Assembly (NCBI GenBank): GCA_036677425.1 | Contig: JARFVT010000012.1 | Span: 1-64,000 of the forward strand | Reading direction: 5' to 3' | Origin: JARFVT01 sp036677425 | GTDB taxonomy: Bacteria; Pseudomonadota; Alphaproteobacteria; UBA8366; Aestuariispiraceae | DNA length: 64,000 bases | Shown: positions 27,000 through 36,214 of the stretch, piece after piece | Numbering within the stretch: position 1 is the stretch's first letter | Layout of the letters: each line of letters opens with the position of its first letter | Notes under the pieces: generated by a model | The model's database searches: none | Seen by the model: the letters and a program-made list of their open reading frames with translations, nothing else | Told to the model about the DNA's origin: nothing | Translations under genes and position numbers: made by a program

Positions 27000-27523
27000 T
27001 TAAGCATTACATCGAAAACATGGAAAAGGGCATATTATGAATTTCTTCATTAATCTTCCCCCTGTATTGGATATGATAACCTGTCGCCGCGCCGCCATCG
27101 GCCACGGCATGATGAAAGAACCAGCCCATAGACCGCGCTTGGCATGTTTGGCTTTAAATTCTAGTTGAATGTAATCTGATGAATATTTGGCGTAGGCGAT
27201 GGCTAAGCCTTGTTTGACCAACCAAGAATTATGTTGATATTTCGTCCGTAACATATGGCTATGAGGCGTTTATAACGATCACGGAATTTGCTAATGCATT
27301 TGATAATAACTTTGTTGGTGAAAACACGTAAGGCCTTTGTGGCGGCTTTACCACAGGCATAGATAAACCCAAGCTTACCCAGACAATTTTGCTTATTTTC
27401 TGGCACATCAATGCCATGCAATCTAATGCGCTGCCCGTTAATATCTATCGTGTCGCCGTCGATAATCCGTGCGTATCCTGTAATGATAGTTTCTGCACAA
27501 ATAGATTTCGAGACCATCGCCAA
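27000..27523 (-). pseudogene. thermonuclease (SNase) family gene, frameshifted
   Basis: The first part has a signal-like start and the staphylococcal-nuclease pattern RIIDGDTIDINGQRIRLHGI with DVPENKQ, and then DRYKRLIAICYG. The second half (SWLVKQGLAIAYAKYSSDY, then KAKHAKRGLWAG) lies in another frame from about 27254. An indel near 27225-27250 breaks a protein of about 160 residues. The extra sequence after PWPMAARRQ suggests more decay at the end. Exported SNase-like nucleases normally degrade DNA or RNA. Confidence 0.75.
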
Positions 27524-27609
27524 TGCGATAATAACAAATAAATATCTAAATGCCCAATGAAACGCATATATGCAGTGCGCCCACTATGCATATGCATAAC
27601 CTTAATCTT

Positions 27610-27781
27610 GGTGATCGGGGAGTTAGTATACCGTAGCAAGACGGTCACTGCTGCCTTCAGTCCGAGAACCTGTTGTATAACAACAGCCCCCGACCATAGG
27701 TCAAGATGTGATGTCTTTACTGGTAAATACCAACCACTTAGTAGGAGGTTACGACACCCTGGAACCTGCATCTTGGTTCCA
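27610..27781. ncRNA. possible structured RNA element
   Basis: This GC-richer island between two decayed genes is full of perfect short stems. An outer helix (GGTGATCGGGG 27610-27620 with CCCCCGACC 27687-27695) encloses three hairpins: ACCGT/ACGGT (27630-27645), ACTG/CAGT (27647-27661) and CTGTTG/CAACAG (27670-27686). A further hairpin TGGAACC/GGTTCCA spans 27760-27781. Either strand could be the RNA; read on the minus strand it would be a leader of the nuclease gene. It is not a recognisable tRNA, tmRNA, SRP or RNase P RNA. Confidence 0.35.
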
Positions 27782-27789
27782 ACCATTAC

Positions 27790-28341
27790 GTTAAAGGGAA
27801 TTAGTGAAGTTGGAAAGATTTAAATTAAAAAAGTGCTGGCTTTTAAGGATTGCCTTAAAGATCGTTTGAGGTGAAGACCTGACATTATCGTAAAATTCAA
27901 TATGTCATGAAAGCATTTCAATGCACCTATCATTGGTTTGCCTTTCCCAGTCACGATTATCAATTGCCTGACAGTCAGCAGCTATTACTTGGCTGGTAAA
28001 ACTATCCATAATTCTGGGAATTTAAGATTTTTGAATATTGAATTATCATTTTTCTTTCACGGCAACTATATCAAATTTTGGTAAGCCATTAACGATTTTC
28101 ATTGTTGCAAGGCTTACGGTTATAACGCGCAGGAATAATTGCCCCCGCAAGGCCACTATACATTCTATCTTGTCTAACTCTATCAATTTTTTGCGGATAT
28201 GGAACTTCACCGCCCGGTGCAGGAGGCTCATGGAGCCATTGGCCAGCAACAAACCCCATAGTGCCGTAAGTTGCAATCTTGCTATACAATGTAGCAGCCA
28301 TGCAAAATTGGTATATTTTCAGGGGCAGGACAAATATAATC
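27790..28341. other. stretch without a convincing gene
   Basis: Only short overlapping frames are open. The most protein-like is on the minus strand around 28089-28300 (YGTMGFVAGQWLHEPPAPGG), which may be a gene remnant. I see no RNA gene or complete mobile element. Confidence 0.4.
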
Positions 28342-29028
28342 TTAAGTTGATTCTTTACCAATACGGATAAATTCTATAACATCATCAGAACTAACCACAT
28401 GACAATAAATCATGTTAATAATTTCTAGCTCATTATAATGAAGTTTATCAGTTGCAGCAGCGCAACAATCTTCAACCACGATAACATTGAAACTTTCGTC
28501 GGCAAGGCTGCGAACAGATGATGATATGCATTGATCTGTAAAAATTCCAGCAACGACAACATTTTTAATACCTATATTTGAAAGAGTTAGGCGTAAATTT
28601 GTTCCAGTTAATGCACTATCTGTGGCTTTAGTAATGACGATTTCATCATTTTTTGGTTGAATTTCGGGTACAAATTGGCTTTCTTCATTATCTTTTGGTA
28701 GCAATAGATAATTAAAACCAGGTTTTTTTTGGCTAAGAGAGCGATCTCGCCCATCTTCGGTCATGCAGGCAATTCGTGCAAAGATAATTTCTATACCTTG
28801 CTTACGACATAAGTCGATTAAGTTTTTTGTATTAGGAATGACAGTTGATTTCATGCGATCGAAAAAACCTGCCCAACGTGCATTTTCAGCAGGATCATCC
28901 TTTGTGGCAATATAGGTATTTTGGATATCAATGACTAAAAGAGCCGTTTCAGACGGATTAAATATAATATCGTCTGGCTCTACGGCATTTTGATAATAAA
29001 ATGAACGGTATTTATTTTTCCAAGTCAT
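28342..29028 (-). CDS. isochorismatase-family cysteine hydrolase
   Basis: 228 residues with the catalytic triad of the family in order: Asp in LLVIDIQNTYI, Lys in IVITKATDSALTGT, Cys in GIFTDQCISSSVRS. Such enzymes split amides, N-carbamoyl compounds or isochorismate. It is the last gene of the livK-G-F-H-M operon and overlaps livM by four bases, so the importer probably brings in its amide-type substrate, or a precursor of it. Intact. Confidence 0.9.
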   Translation of the reverse strand: MTWKNKYRSFYYQNAVEPDDIIFNPSETALLVIDIQNTYIATKDDPAENARWAGFFDRMKSTVIPNTKNLIDLCRKQGIEIIFARIACMTEDGRDRSLSQKKPGFNYLLLPKDNEESQFVPEIQPKNDEIVITKATDSALTGTNLRLTLSNIGIKNVVVAGIFTDQCISSSVRSLADESFNVIVVEDCCAAATDKLHYNELEIINMIYCHVVSSDDVIEFIRIGKEST

Positions 29029-30068
29029 TTGATTTTCTTTGCTTTGAAGTAACGTGAAATTATTGTTCCGATTTCTCGTGTAGCGAAAATGCCACCAGGG
29101 CGTAATATAAGAACGCCAATCATTGCGACGGCGAGGGATACCTCGGTCAAGCCAACAATTTGCGTTGACATAAATTCTGCTCGGTTTAGCCCATTTTCTA
29201 ATGCACGTAAGCTTTCAAAAGTGCTAGCAACAAGGATTGTTCCTAAAACAGCGCCTGTTACAGTACTAGGCCCGCCAATAACCACCATGCCAAGAATAAC
29301 GAATGTCTCTTTTAAATAGAAAGCCTTGGGAGCAAAAGAGGTAATAAAATGTCCCCAAAAAGCACCGCCTAAACCCGCAAGCAAAGCCCCAAGAATAAAG
29401 GCTATCCATCTTAGCCGCGGGATATGCGCCCCGATAGCAGCGGCGGCGATTTCATCGCTTTTAGTCGCACGTAAAAGTAATCCTATGCGTGATTCTTTAA
29501 ATGCCAATGCAATAACAATAGCGATGATTGCACCGCCCATCGCCAAAGGTAAACCAGCAAATTTTGGTATGCCAAATATGGTGCGGGGGCCATTGGTAAC
29601 CTCACTCCAATGCAACATGATAGTGTGCAAAATAACAAGCAATGCAAATGATGTAATAACCGCGGCAGCATCTGATAATCGCATTAATGGATAGGCAACT
29701 GCGGCTGCTATTGCTGCGGCAAATAATGCTGCAATCATCATAGCATAGATGGGGTGCAAAGTTATATCATCAATGAATGTATATAAATCATGCAGTGCCA
29801 TTACTTTCATCTGGTCTGTTATTGTTAAAATAGCGGAATCATAAGACCCAATCCACATGAATCCAATATGTGCAAATTATTATATACCAGAATTTCCCAT
29901 AAAAATTTGCAAACCCAATACCAATATAAGGCTTATGCACATATTTATTATTAATCGCTCCATTAATCTGTCACCAAATAATGATCCTGCAACAACAATT
30001 AATAAAACAATACCAATAAGAACAGTTAGGGTTAATAAATTATGCTTGGCGAGAATTATAAATCTCAT
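29025..30068 (-). pseudogene. livM: LivM-type ABC permease gene with two adjacent in-frame stops
   Basis: The start at 30068 (AGGAGA upstream, ATGA overlap with livH) opens MRFIILAKHN and two membrane helices, ending GLQIFMGNSGI. TAATAA at 29877-29882 interrupts; the same frame then continues FAHIGFMWIGSYDSAIL to the stop at 29025. Family members have a Ser-Phe-Gly/Ala-His motif just here, so the stops replace two conserved codons. Full length would be about 345 residues. A second start (ATG 29858) could yield a 277-residue C-terminal part, so a split permease cannot be excluded. Confidence 0.85.
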
Positions 30069-30955
30069 GTTCTTTCTCCTGATACTGGGCCTTTTATAAG
30101 GCCTTGTGGCCGCCATAAAAGAATCAAAATGACAAAACTAAAAGTAAAGGCATCTCTGAATTTTAGTAAATCCTGTGGTAATAAATAATTTAAACTTGTA
30201 TCCATTAGGGCAAGCAAAAAACCACCTAGGACTGCGCCGCCTAGGCTACGCATTCCCCCTAATACCGTAGCGATAAATGCAATTAAAAGTGGCTCTAAAC
30301 CAATTCCTGGAACAACTGTGCCAATTCTACCAAGCCATAGAATAGCCACAACACCAGCCATAAAACCACTAATCGCAAATGCGGAAGAAATAATTAAATT
30401 GGCGGGGACACCAAGCATACGTGCCATACGAAAATTTGATGCGGCGGCACGCATTGCTATGCCAAGAACCGTATATCGCATCAATAATAAAAAACCCGTT
30501 AATAGAATAAATGTTGCGGCGATTGTAATCAGATTGCGGACGGGGGTTATTACACCTAAAAATTCTACGGTGGTAGAGAAAATATCCGGCAATGGAATGT
30601 TACGCGGCCTTGGTGATATAAAAAGAAGCGCCGCATTTTGTAATAATGTAGAAAATGCAAAAGACGTGATTAAAACAGCGGTCACAGATTTTGATCTAAT
30701 AGGGCGGAAAGCCACATAATCGGTTGCAATTCCAGCAATAATGGCTGCAAAAATGGCAACAATCGCCATTACTATCCATGGAAGCCCAGAATCTCCCAAC
30801 AAAAATAAGGCATATCCAGTAATCATGATTAATTCGCCATATGCAAAATTAACAAGCTTTAAAATGCCATAAACGATAACTAAACCTAGTGCCATAAGTG
30901 CATATGCACCGCCTAGGCTTAAGACATCGATTACAAATTGGATTGACATTGTCAT
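30065..30955 (-). CDS. livH: LivH-type branched-chain amino acid ABC permease
   Basis: 296 residues, about eight membrane helices, the normal LivH size. Motifs: LGGAYALMALGLVIVYGIL at the start, NFAYGELIMITGY, and the ATPase-docking loop MRAAASNFRMARMLGVP. It pairs with LivM, whose gene is interrupted here, so the transporter may be non-functional. It overlaps livF by four bases and livM by ATGA. Confidence 0.92.
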   Translation of the reverse strand: MTMSIQFVIDVLSLGGAYALMALGLVIVYGILKLVNFAYGELIMITGYALFLLGDSGLPWIVMAIVAIFAAIIAGIATDYVAFRPIRSKSVTAVLITSFAFSTLLQNAALLFISPRPRNIPLPDIFSTTVEFLGVITPVRNLITIAATFILLTGFLLLMRYTVLGIAMRAAASNFRMARMLGVPANLIISSAFAISGFMAGVVAILWLGRIGTVVPGIGLEPLLIAFIATVLGGMRSLGGAVLGGFLLALMDTSLNYLLPQDLLKFRDAFTFSFVILILLWRPQGLIKGPVSGERT

Positions 30956-31665
30956 TTGTCTTCCCCCAAATAAAGTTCGCTTAAATTTTGATTTTTCATA
31001 ATGTCAGCCGCAGTTCCAGAGGCAGCGACCTTGCCTTGACGCATAACAAAGGCATGGTCGGCTATTTTTAATGCTCGTGCCGCATTTTGTTCCACTAATA
31101 AAATGGTTATTCCCATTGATTTAAGTTCAGCAATCATTAAAAATATTTGATCAACAATCACTGGTGCTAAACCAAGCGATGGTTCATCAAGAAGCAATAA
31201 TTCTGGGCGTGACATCATCGCACGGGCAATCACAAGCATTTGTTGCTCACCACCGGAAAGAGTTCCTGCCGCTTGGGTAGATCGTTTGCGCAAACGTGGG
31301 AATAAATCCATCATACGTTCGCGGTCTTCTTTGACTTTAATTTTATCGCCTAAACGAGAATAGGCACCAAGCCGCAGATTTTCATCAACTGTCAAGTCGG
31401 GGAAAACATCTCTGGTTTCTGGCACCATTGCAACTCCAGCGCGAACCATTTGTTCTGGTGTATTGGTAGTTACGTCGGTTCCATTAAGAATAATTTTGCC
31501 GCTTGAAGATGCGATGCCACCTGCTATGGCTAGCAAAGTTGATGATTTTCCAGCGCCATTAGCGCCAAGAAGGGTGGCTAATTCGCCGCGTCCAATTTTG
31601 ATGGACAAATCACTTACTGCCTCAACAGCCCCGTAAAAAACACTAAGATTGCTAACATTAAGCAT
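30952..31665 (-). CDS. livF: LivF-type ABC ATPase
   Basis: 237 residues, single ABC domain: Walker A GANGAGKSS, signature LSGGEQQML, Walker B LLLDEPSLGLAP, and the LivF-type VEQNAARAL switch segment. It forms the ATPase pair with LivG. It overlaps livG by eight bases and livH by four. Confidence 0.94.
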   Translation of the reverse strand: MLNVSNLSVFYGAVEAVSDLSIKIGRGELATLLGANGAGKSSTLLAIAGGIASSSGKIILNGTDVTTNTPEQMVRAGVAMVPETRDVFPDLTVDENLRLGAYSRLGDKIKVKEDRERMMDLFPRLRKRSTQAAGTLSGGEQQMLVIARAMMSRPELLLLDEPSLGLAPVIVDQIFLMIAELKSMGITILLVEQNAARALKIADHAFVMRQGKVAASGTAADIMKNQNLSELYLGEDK

Positions 31666-32401
31666 TTATTTTTTCCTCGATTGGAGTTCCGAGATAAGCA
31701 GAAATAACGGCGGGGTTAGACATAACCTCATCGACTTCGCCTTCCGCAATTGTTTGACCAGAAGAAATAACATGAATTGTATGACACAATCTTGTAATCA
31801 GATGCATATCATGATCAATAATCAACATTCCTAAATTATATTTTTGCGGCAATTCGGCTAAAAGTGTCATTAGCATTTCAGATTCTTGCTCATTCATGCC
31901 TGCAGCTGGTTCGTCTAGCAAAAGAAACTGCGGTTGTGCAATAAGGGCGCGTGCAATTTCAACGCGACGTTTATCGCCATAACTTAATTCGCTGGCAAGG
32001 TCATCTGCGCGACTATCTAAATTAAAAGTTTTTAATAAAACAGCAGCCTTTTCTTGCGCATCTATACGATTCTCACCACGCGCTAAGGCCGCTAACTCAA
32101 TATTTTCTGTTATTGTAATATCTTCAAATAAACGGACAATTTGAAACGAGCGCATTATTCCCATCAAGGCAATATCGCGGGGGGCATGACCAGATATGTC
32201 TTTATCACCAAGTGTTACAGTACCATTAGTCAATGGAACTTGACCAGTTAACGCATTAACAAATGTGGTTTTACCCGACCCATTAGGGCCAATTAATCCA
32301 AGTATTTGCCCCTGAACAAGATTTAAAGACACATCGTTTAATGCTAATAGTCCAGAAAAACTAACCGAGATATTTTTAACGACAAGCCTTCTTTTACACA
32401 T
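31658..32401 (-). CDS. livG: LivG-type ABC ATPase
   Basis: 247 residues, single ABC domain: Walker A GPNGSGKTT, signature LSYGDKRRVEIAR, Walker B LLLDEPAAGMN, and the LivG-type IDHDMHLITRLC segment. Partner of LivF. It is separated from the binding-protein gene by a strong stem-loop. Confidence 0.94.
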   Translation of the reverse strand: MCKRRLVVKNISVSFSGLLALNDVSLNLVQGQILGLIGPNGSGKTTFVNALTGQVPLTNGTVTLGDKDISGHAPRDIALMGIMRSFQIVRLFEDITITENIELAALARGENRIDAQEKAAVLLKTFNLDSRADDLASELSYGDKRRVEIARALIAQPQFLLLDEPAAGMNEQESEMLMTLLAELPQKYNLGMLIIDHDMHLITRLCHTIHVISSGQTIAEGEVDEVMSNPAVISAYLGTPIEEKINA

Positions 32402-32430
32402 AGCTATCGATCCTTTTAAACTAGAAAAAC

Positions 32431-32454
32431 GCTGAGGCTACTGTGAGCCTCAGC
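32431..32454 (-). terminator. stem-loop terminator or attenuator after the binding-protein gene
   Basis: GCTGAGGCT and AGCCTCAGC pair perfectly (nine pairs, six-base loop); on the minus strand GTTTTTC follows directly. This is a credible intrinsic terminator that should leak into livG, giving excess binding protein. Confidence 0.75.
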
Positions 32455-32469
32455 ATATAGGCCACGCAG

Positions 32470-33648
32470 CTAAATAGCAGGTGGGTTTGCAGGATGACGC
32501 CAGCCAATAAAGGAAGGTTTACCGCCAGTTAAAGAAATTAAAACAGCAGCTTTATCAGGAGCATGGCCTTCTTCAGCATTCTTATAAGAAAGCTTTCCTG
32601 TAAGCAGGTTAAATTCGTTATTTTCTAACACTTTGGCAACTTCTGCACCATTCGTTGTTCCTGCGATTTCAACCGCCTTTGCCATTAGCATAATAGTATC
32701 CCAACCTGTTGCAACAAAAGATGTATCCGGATCAGTGCCAAATTTCTTTTTATAAAGCTCGATAAACTTTAACATTTCAGGATGAGCTTCTTCACCTAAC
32801 CAAGTATGGGTTACGAAATAAATATCATTACCAAATTTCTCACCTAAAGTTTGGTGCAAGGCTGGATCATCATAAGCATCACCACCAAGAACAGCGGCAT
32901 TATATCCAACTTCACGAAGCGCGCGAATAATAACGCCAACATCTGAGCCATAAGATGAGATAAATATTACATCGGGTTTTTCATCTAAGGCTTGTAATCG
33001 CGCTAATTGTGCAGAAAAATCATTATCGCCATTTGTGTATGTATCTTCGAGTAAGATTTTACCACCAATAGCTTTAAAATGAGATATAAAGTATTTTGAT
33101 AAAGATTTAGTATATGCGATGAATTGATCTGTTACAACATATGCGGTTTTCCAATTGCGTTCGTTGACCGCATATTCAGCAGCAACAGCACCCATAGTTG
33201 TATTCCACATTGAAAGTGTGAATTGTTTATCGCCAAGAGACCATGAGCTATAAAGCGGATCAGATGCACATGTTGAAATACCGACCACACCAGCGGCTTG
33301 CGCTTCACGGCCAGCAGGGCCACCAAAATCAAAATCACAAGGAGAGACCATTAATTCTGCTCCTTCATCGATTAATTGCACCGCAACATTACCAACTGTA
33401 ACTGGATCAGACTTTCCATCTATATTGACGAATTTAATCTGTTTACCTAACAACCCACCATTGGCATTTAAATAATCAACTGCAACTTGCGCACCGCGAA
33501 AACCTGGCTCGTCAAGCGCAGCCTGTACTCCAGTAAGGCTAAGAGCCCCACCAATTAAAATTTCTTCAGCAGCTTGCGTTGGTGAATATGTCGCTGTGGC
33601 AATAATTGCAACGCCAATTCCACATATAATTTTTGGGATTTGAAACAT
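32470..33648 (-). CDS. LivK-type amino acid/amide ABC substrate-binding protein
   Basis: 392 residues. Signal peptide (hydrophobic core, cut after TQA at about 27), then the type-I periplasmic fold: ILIGGALSLTGVQAALDEPG near the mature start and a typical DGKSDPVTVGNVAVQLID segment. It is the first gene of the operon. Ligands of this family include branched-chain amino acids, amides and urea; the hydrolase at the operon end favours an amide-like ligand. Confidence 0.93.
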   Translation of the reverse strand: MFQIPKIICGIGVAIIATATYSPTQAAEEILIGGALSLTGVQAALDEPGFRGAQVAVDYLNANGGLLGKQIKFVNIDGKSDPVTVGNVAVQLIDEGAELMVSPCDFDFGGPAGREAQAAGVVGISTCASDPLYSSWSLGDKQFTLSMWNTTMGAVAAEYAVNERNWKTAYVVTDQFIAYTKSLSKYFISHFKAIGGKILLEDTYTNGDNDFSAQLARLQALDEKPDVIFISSYGSDVGVIIRALREVGYNAAVLGGDAYDDPALHQTLGEKFGNDIYFVTHTWLGEEAHPEMLKFIELYKKKFGTDPDTSFVATGWDTIMLMAKAVEIAGTTNGAEVAKVLENNEFNLLTGKLSYKNAEEGHAPDKAAVLISLTGGKPSFIGWRHPANPPAI

Positions 33649-33720
33649 TTTTAATTTTCCTTCTAATAAACCCTGTTAAACTTAACTATTAACAAAGGTA
33701 TAATAGCTTAGTTTCTAAAG

Positions 33721-33752
33721 TTATCCAATAGGAAAATTATCCAATAGGAAAA
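33721..33752 (+). repeat. 16-bp direct repeat, candidate operator
   Basis: TTATCCAATAGGAAAA occurs twice head to tail (33721-33736, 33737-33752) in the 125-base gap between the XRE-cupin gene and the binding-protein gene. Its place, 73-104 bases upstream of the transporter start, suits an operator. It could also be plain slippage. Confidence 0.7.
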
Positions 33753-33773
33753 TTACTAATGTTTACGAAAAAT

Positions 33774-34355
33774 TTATTTATAAGAACTACGTGTTGATAC
33801 TGAATATATACTTGCTACACTATCGCCAACAGAAACAAATGCATGGCGTATCCCACAATCAAAACATGCACTATCACCTTGTTCTAATTTAAGGCAAGTT
33901 TCTCCTTCCAAATGCAATTCGATTTTTCCAGACATAACAATAATCAATTCTTCACCATCATGATTTGACCAATCAGATGCGGCCGGAACTTCAAAATTTA
34001 ATATTTCCATTTGATAGCCATTTAACGACCCTTGTGTCCGAATGGCTTGTGGAAAATAAGTGTAATTATTAGTTTGATGAAAATTTTTGCTATCGTGTTT
34101 ATGTAATATAGCTGGTTCACATTTATTATTTGACGCTTTTATTAACTCGCTAACAAGAATATGAAGAGCTCTAGCTATTTTATAGATACTCTCAAATCCA
34201 CCACTAATTTTACCCGTCTCTATCTTGCTAATAGCACCGATTGATACCTCGCTTAATACACTCAATTCTTTTAAAGTAAGACCCGCCTTCTTCCTATGAT
34301 AGCGAATATTTCCACCTACATTTGGAATGGATATCTTTTTATTTGTCGGATACAT
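33774..34355 (-). CDS. XRE-family regulator with cupin domain
   Basis: 193 residues. Helix-turn-helix at about 12-70 (RYHRKKAGLTLKELSVLSEVS, quoted to show the XRE pattern in part: KAGLTLKELS, GAISKIETG), then a small-molecule-binding cupin at about 115-190 (SNHDGEELIIVMSGKIELH, ACFDCGIRHAF). This class often controls amino-acid or polyamine uptake operons. It lies directly upstream of the liv operon on the same strand and is its likely regulator. Confidence 0.9.
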   Translation of the reverse strand: MYPTNKKISIPNVGGNIRYHRKKAGLTLKELSVLSEVSIGAISKIETGKISGGFESIYKIARALHILVSELIKASNNKCEPAILHKHDSKNFHQTNNYTYFPQAIRTQGSLNGYQMEILNFEVPAASDWSNHDGEELIIVMSGKIELHLEGETCLKLEQGDSACFDCGIRHAFVSVGDSVASIYSVSTRSSYK

Positions 34356-34508
34356 TTTTATTTACTTCATCTTTAATAGAATTAATGAAAGCCTTATCTA
34401 CTGTTATTGGATTAAGGCCTTTAGAGCGTAGTCGCTATAACCTCAGCCTGTGTTTGGAGCTGTAATATTCTAGTTCCGCTTAGATGTCGCATTTAAGCAG
34501 CTAATCTT

Positions 34509-34955
34509 TTAAAAGCAAAGGGGCCATTCAAAAATAACAAAAATTACTGCCAGTAGCAGATTATTTCCATCTGAAAATCCACAGCAAATTAAATTACGCA
34601 TAAAGTAATTAGTGCTGCCGATATCTTCAAATGCCGTCACACCAAGCCTACGCCATAGGGCATTTGGTTGATGGATTAATATGTTGCCACAAGCACGCAA
34701 GGCGATATCAGTGTCACCATGCCTAATAGCTTTTTGCATAGCTGACATGGCATTGTAAATATTGGTGCCAATTGGGTTTACGGGTTGATTATCACGGTCT
34801 TGATATATTGCTTCGCTTAGGCTCATGAACCATTAATTTGATCCGTTCTGCGGAGACAATATTTTTAGAAAAGGCGCGGTAAACCGTCTGATTTTCAAGT
34901 CTTTGCGCTTGTTTTCTTGTATCTACAAGCTTACTGATAAACAGAATTGCATCAA
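34509..34955 (-). pseudogene. decayed gene, RarA-like or mobile-element protein
   Basis: From about 34955 one frame reads DAILFISKLVDTRKQAQRLE, then YRAFSKNIVSAERIKLM; after a shift near 34820-34830 a second frame reads AIYQDRDNQPVNPIGTNIYN and ALWRRLGVTAFEDIG. Both are coding-like, but they are not joined. The second resembles the C-terminal part of MgsA/RarA-type or plasmid proteins (AMQKAIRHGDTDIALRA), weakly. An inverted repeat overlaps the break. Confidence 0.45.
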
Positions 34956-34977
34956 ATTAATGGCTCTTGAGCCTAAG
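34816..34977. repeat. 27-bp inverted repeat around a 108-bp core
   Basis: CTTAGGCTCATGAACCATT... at 34816-34842 is repeated in reverse complement at 34951-34977 with two mismatches. The core is coding-like. It may be a small transposable element or the scar of an inversion; gene fragments end at both arms. Confidence 0.8.
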
Positions 34978-35196
34978 GTTTAAATCAATCCTTATATAGT
35001 TCTTCACATGATGCGGGCTGCACTGGATTAGCACTGTTTGCCCTGTAGGCTTATCAATCCAATTCAAATTCAATTTACATCGCTTGCCTTTTGCTGATAC
35101 CGTATGAAAATCTGGGTGATCCTTATGAATATTTTTTAGAATCTCATCAAAGGCGTTACGCTCATTTTCATCATCAACAGGCAAGGTAACCGACAA
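34957..35196 (-). CDS. hypothetical protein truncated by inverted repeat
   Basis: 79 residues, start MSVTLPVDDENERNAF, no signal or membrane helix. Its stop lies inside the right arm of the inverted repeat (LNLRLKSH then TAA), so the natural end may be lost. Mixed alpha/beta pattern, no recognised family. Confidence 0.4.
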   Translation of the reverse strand: MSVTLPVDDENERNAFDEILKNIHKDHPDFHTVSAKGKRCKLNLNWIDKPTGQTVLIQCSPHHVKNYIRIDLNLRLKSH

Positions 35197-35541
35197 CTTA
35201 TCTATAATTGGATATTAACCCTATAACCATCATCTATATTATACCCATATGCTTTTGCAGTTAATTGCAATGAGTATTTCTTGGTCTAGTTAGATGGGGT
35301 GCAGTTTTAAATATCAGCCTCTATTCGGTGCTGAAGACGGGAAGCAAGTACTTCTGGTGTTTGCCATATGGATTTGGATATGGGTTTGATTGGAAGAATG
35401 GTTGGGGCTTTTGTTTTTTTATTGGCATTATAGGGGTTGGTTCATATTGATATGGTTTTTCATAAAATATACTGCCATTTGACAACCGATTATTCTTTTG
35501 ACCCTTCATGCTCGCTACCCAGCTATTAGATAGCTCACTAT
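35197..35541. other. stretch with only a doubtful small frame
   Basis: A 74-codon minus-strand frame (35321-35545) starts at TTG overlapping the GFA gene stop and encodes a Pro/Gln/Tyr-rich peptide (PQPFFQSNPYPNPYG). No ribosome site supports it. Otherwise nothing is seen here. Confidence 0.3.
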
Positions 35542-35919
35542 TCAAGTGTCGTCACAGTCGCCTTTATATTGTTTCATATTTGAAAAAACCGGCAACCATT
35601 GCTCGCGGCGAGTGATATGGCTTTCATAACTTGGCACTAATTGATTAGGATTATCCAATGTTCCTAAATACAGTTCTATTTCATCGGCAGAACGTGCAAA
35701 AACCGATGAACCACAGCGAGGGCAGAAAAATCTCCCGCCATAATTCTGTGTTTTTCCTTTAATCACCACCGCATTTTGAGAAAAAATAGCCGCAGCGTAA
35801 AAAATTGCCCCATGATGCTTGCGGCAATCGATACAATGGCAAATTGCTACTCGATTTGGTTGTCCAGATGCTACTACCCTAACATCACCGCAAAGGCAGC
35901 CACCAGTAAATTTCTCCAT
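35542..35919 (-). CDS. GFA/CENP-V domain protein
   Basis: 125 residues with the zinc-binding pattern of the glutathione-dependent formaldehyde-activating (GFA) superfamily: GGCLCGDVR, ICHCIDCRKHHGA, and FFCPRCGSSVFA. Seven Cys fit two structural zinc sites. Role in most bacteria is unknown; some members handle glutathione adducts. It stands alone between decayed sequence and the tRNA-Ser gene. Intact. Confidence 0.88.
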   Translation of the reverse strand: MEKFTGGCLCGDVRVVASGQPNRVAICHCIDCRKHHGAIFYAAAIFSQNAVVIKGKTQNYGGRFFCPRCGSSVFARSADEIELYLGTLDNPNQLVPSYESHITRREQWLPVFSNMKQYKGDCDDT

Positions 35920-36000
35920 TTTGTTCTCTCATAAAACAAACTATTAATATATAAATAACAAAGGGTTAGAGCGTTTCAGCGTCTAACCCTTCATCGAATA

Positions 36001-36088
36001 TGGCGGAGACGGTGGGATTCGAACCCACGCAACCCTTTCGGGTTGACGGATTAGCAATCCGCTCCTTTAACCACTCAGGCACGTCTCC
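36001..36088 (-). tRNA. tRNA-Ser(GCT)
   Basis: 88 bases including an encoded CCA. Acceptor GGAGACG/CGTCTCC, discriminator G, anticodon loop TTGCTAA with anticodon GCT, a long class-II variable arm (CAACCC-GAAA-GGGTTG) and a T arm with GTTCGAATC. It reads serine codons AGC/AGT. Confidence 0.97.
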
Positions 36089-36214
36089 AAACAATGCCGT
36101 CTTTAGTATAATCGCAAATAATGCGAATGTGGCTAAATACTATTCCACTGCTTAACTGTCAAGATGATATATCATATAAAACCATCTAACATTAGAATGC
36201 TAAAGCACTATTGA

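Noticed and set aside
27610..27781. 6S RNA, tmRNA, SRP RNA or RNase P RNA
   Set aside because: Some short stretches recall 6S or SRP sequence, but the defining loops and motifs (GGAA tetraloop of SRP, T-loop and tag of tmRNA, conserved P4 region) are not there. Kept only as an unnamed candidate.
27445..27786. 113-codon minus-strand frame as a protein gene
   Set aside because: It lies on the stem-rich island and overlaps the start of the nuclease gene; no ribosome site and no protein-like pattern.
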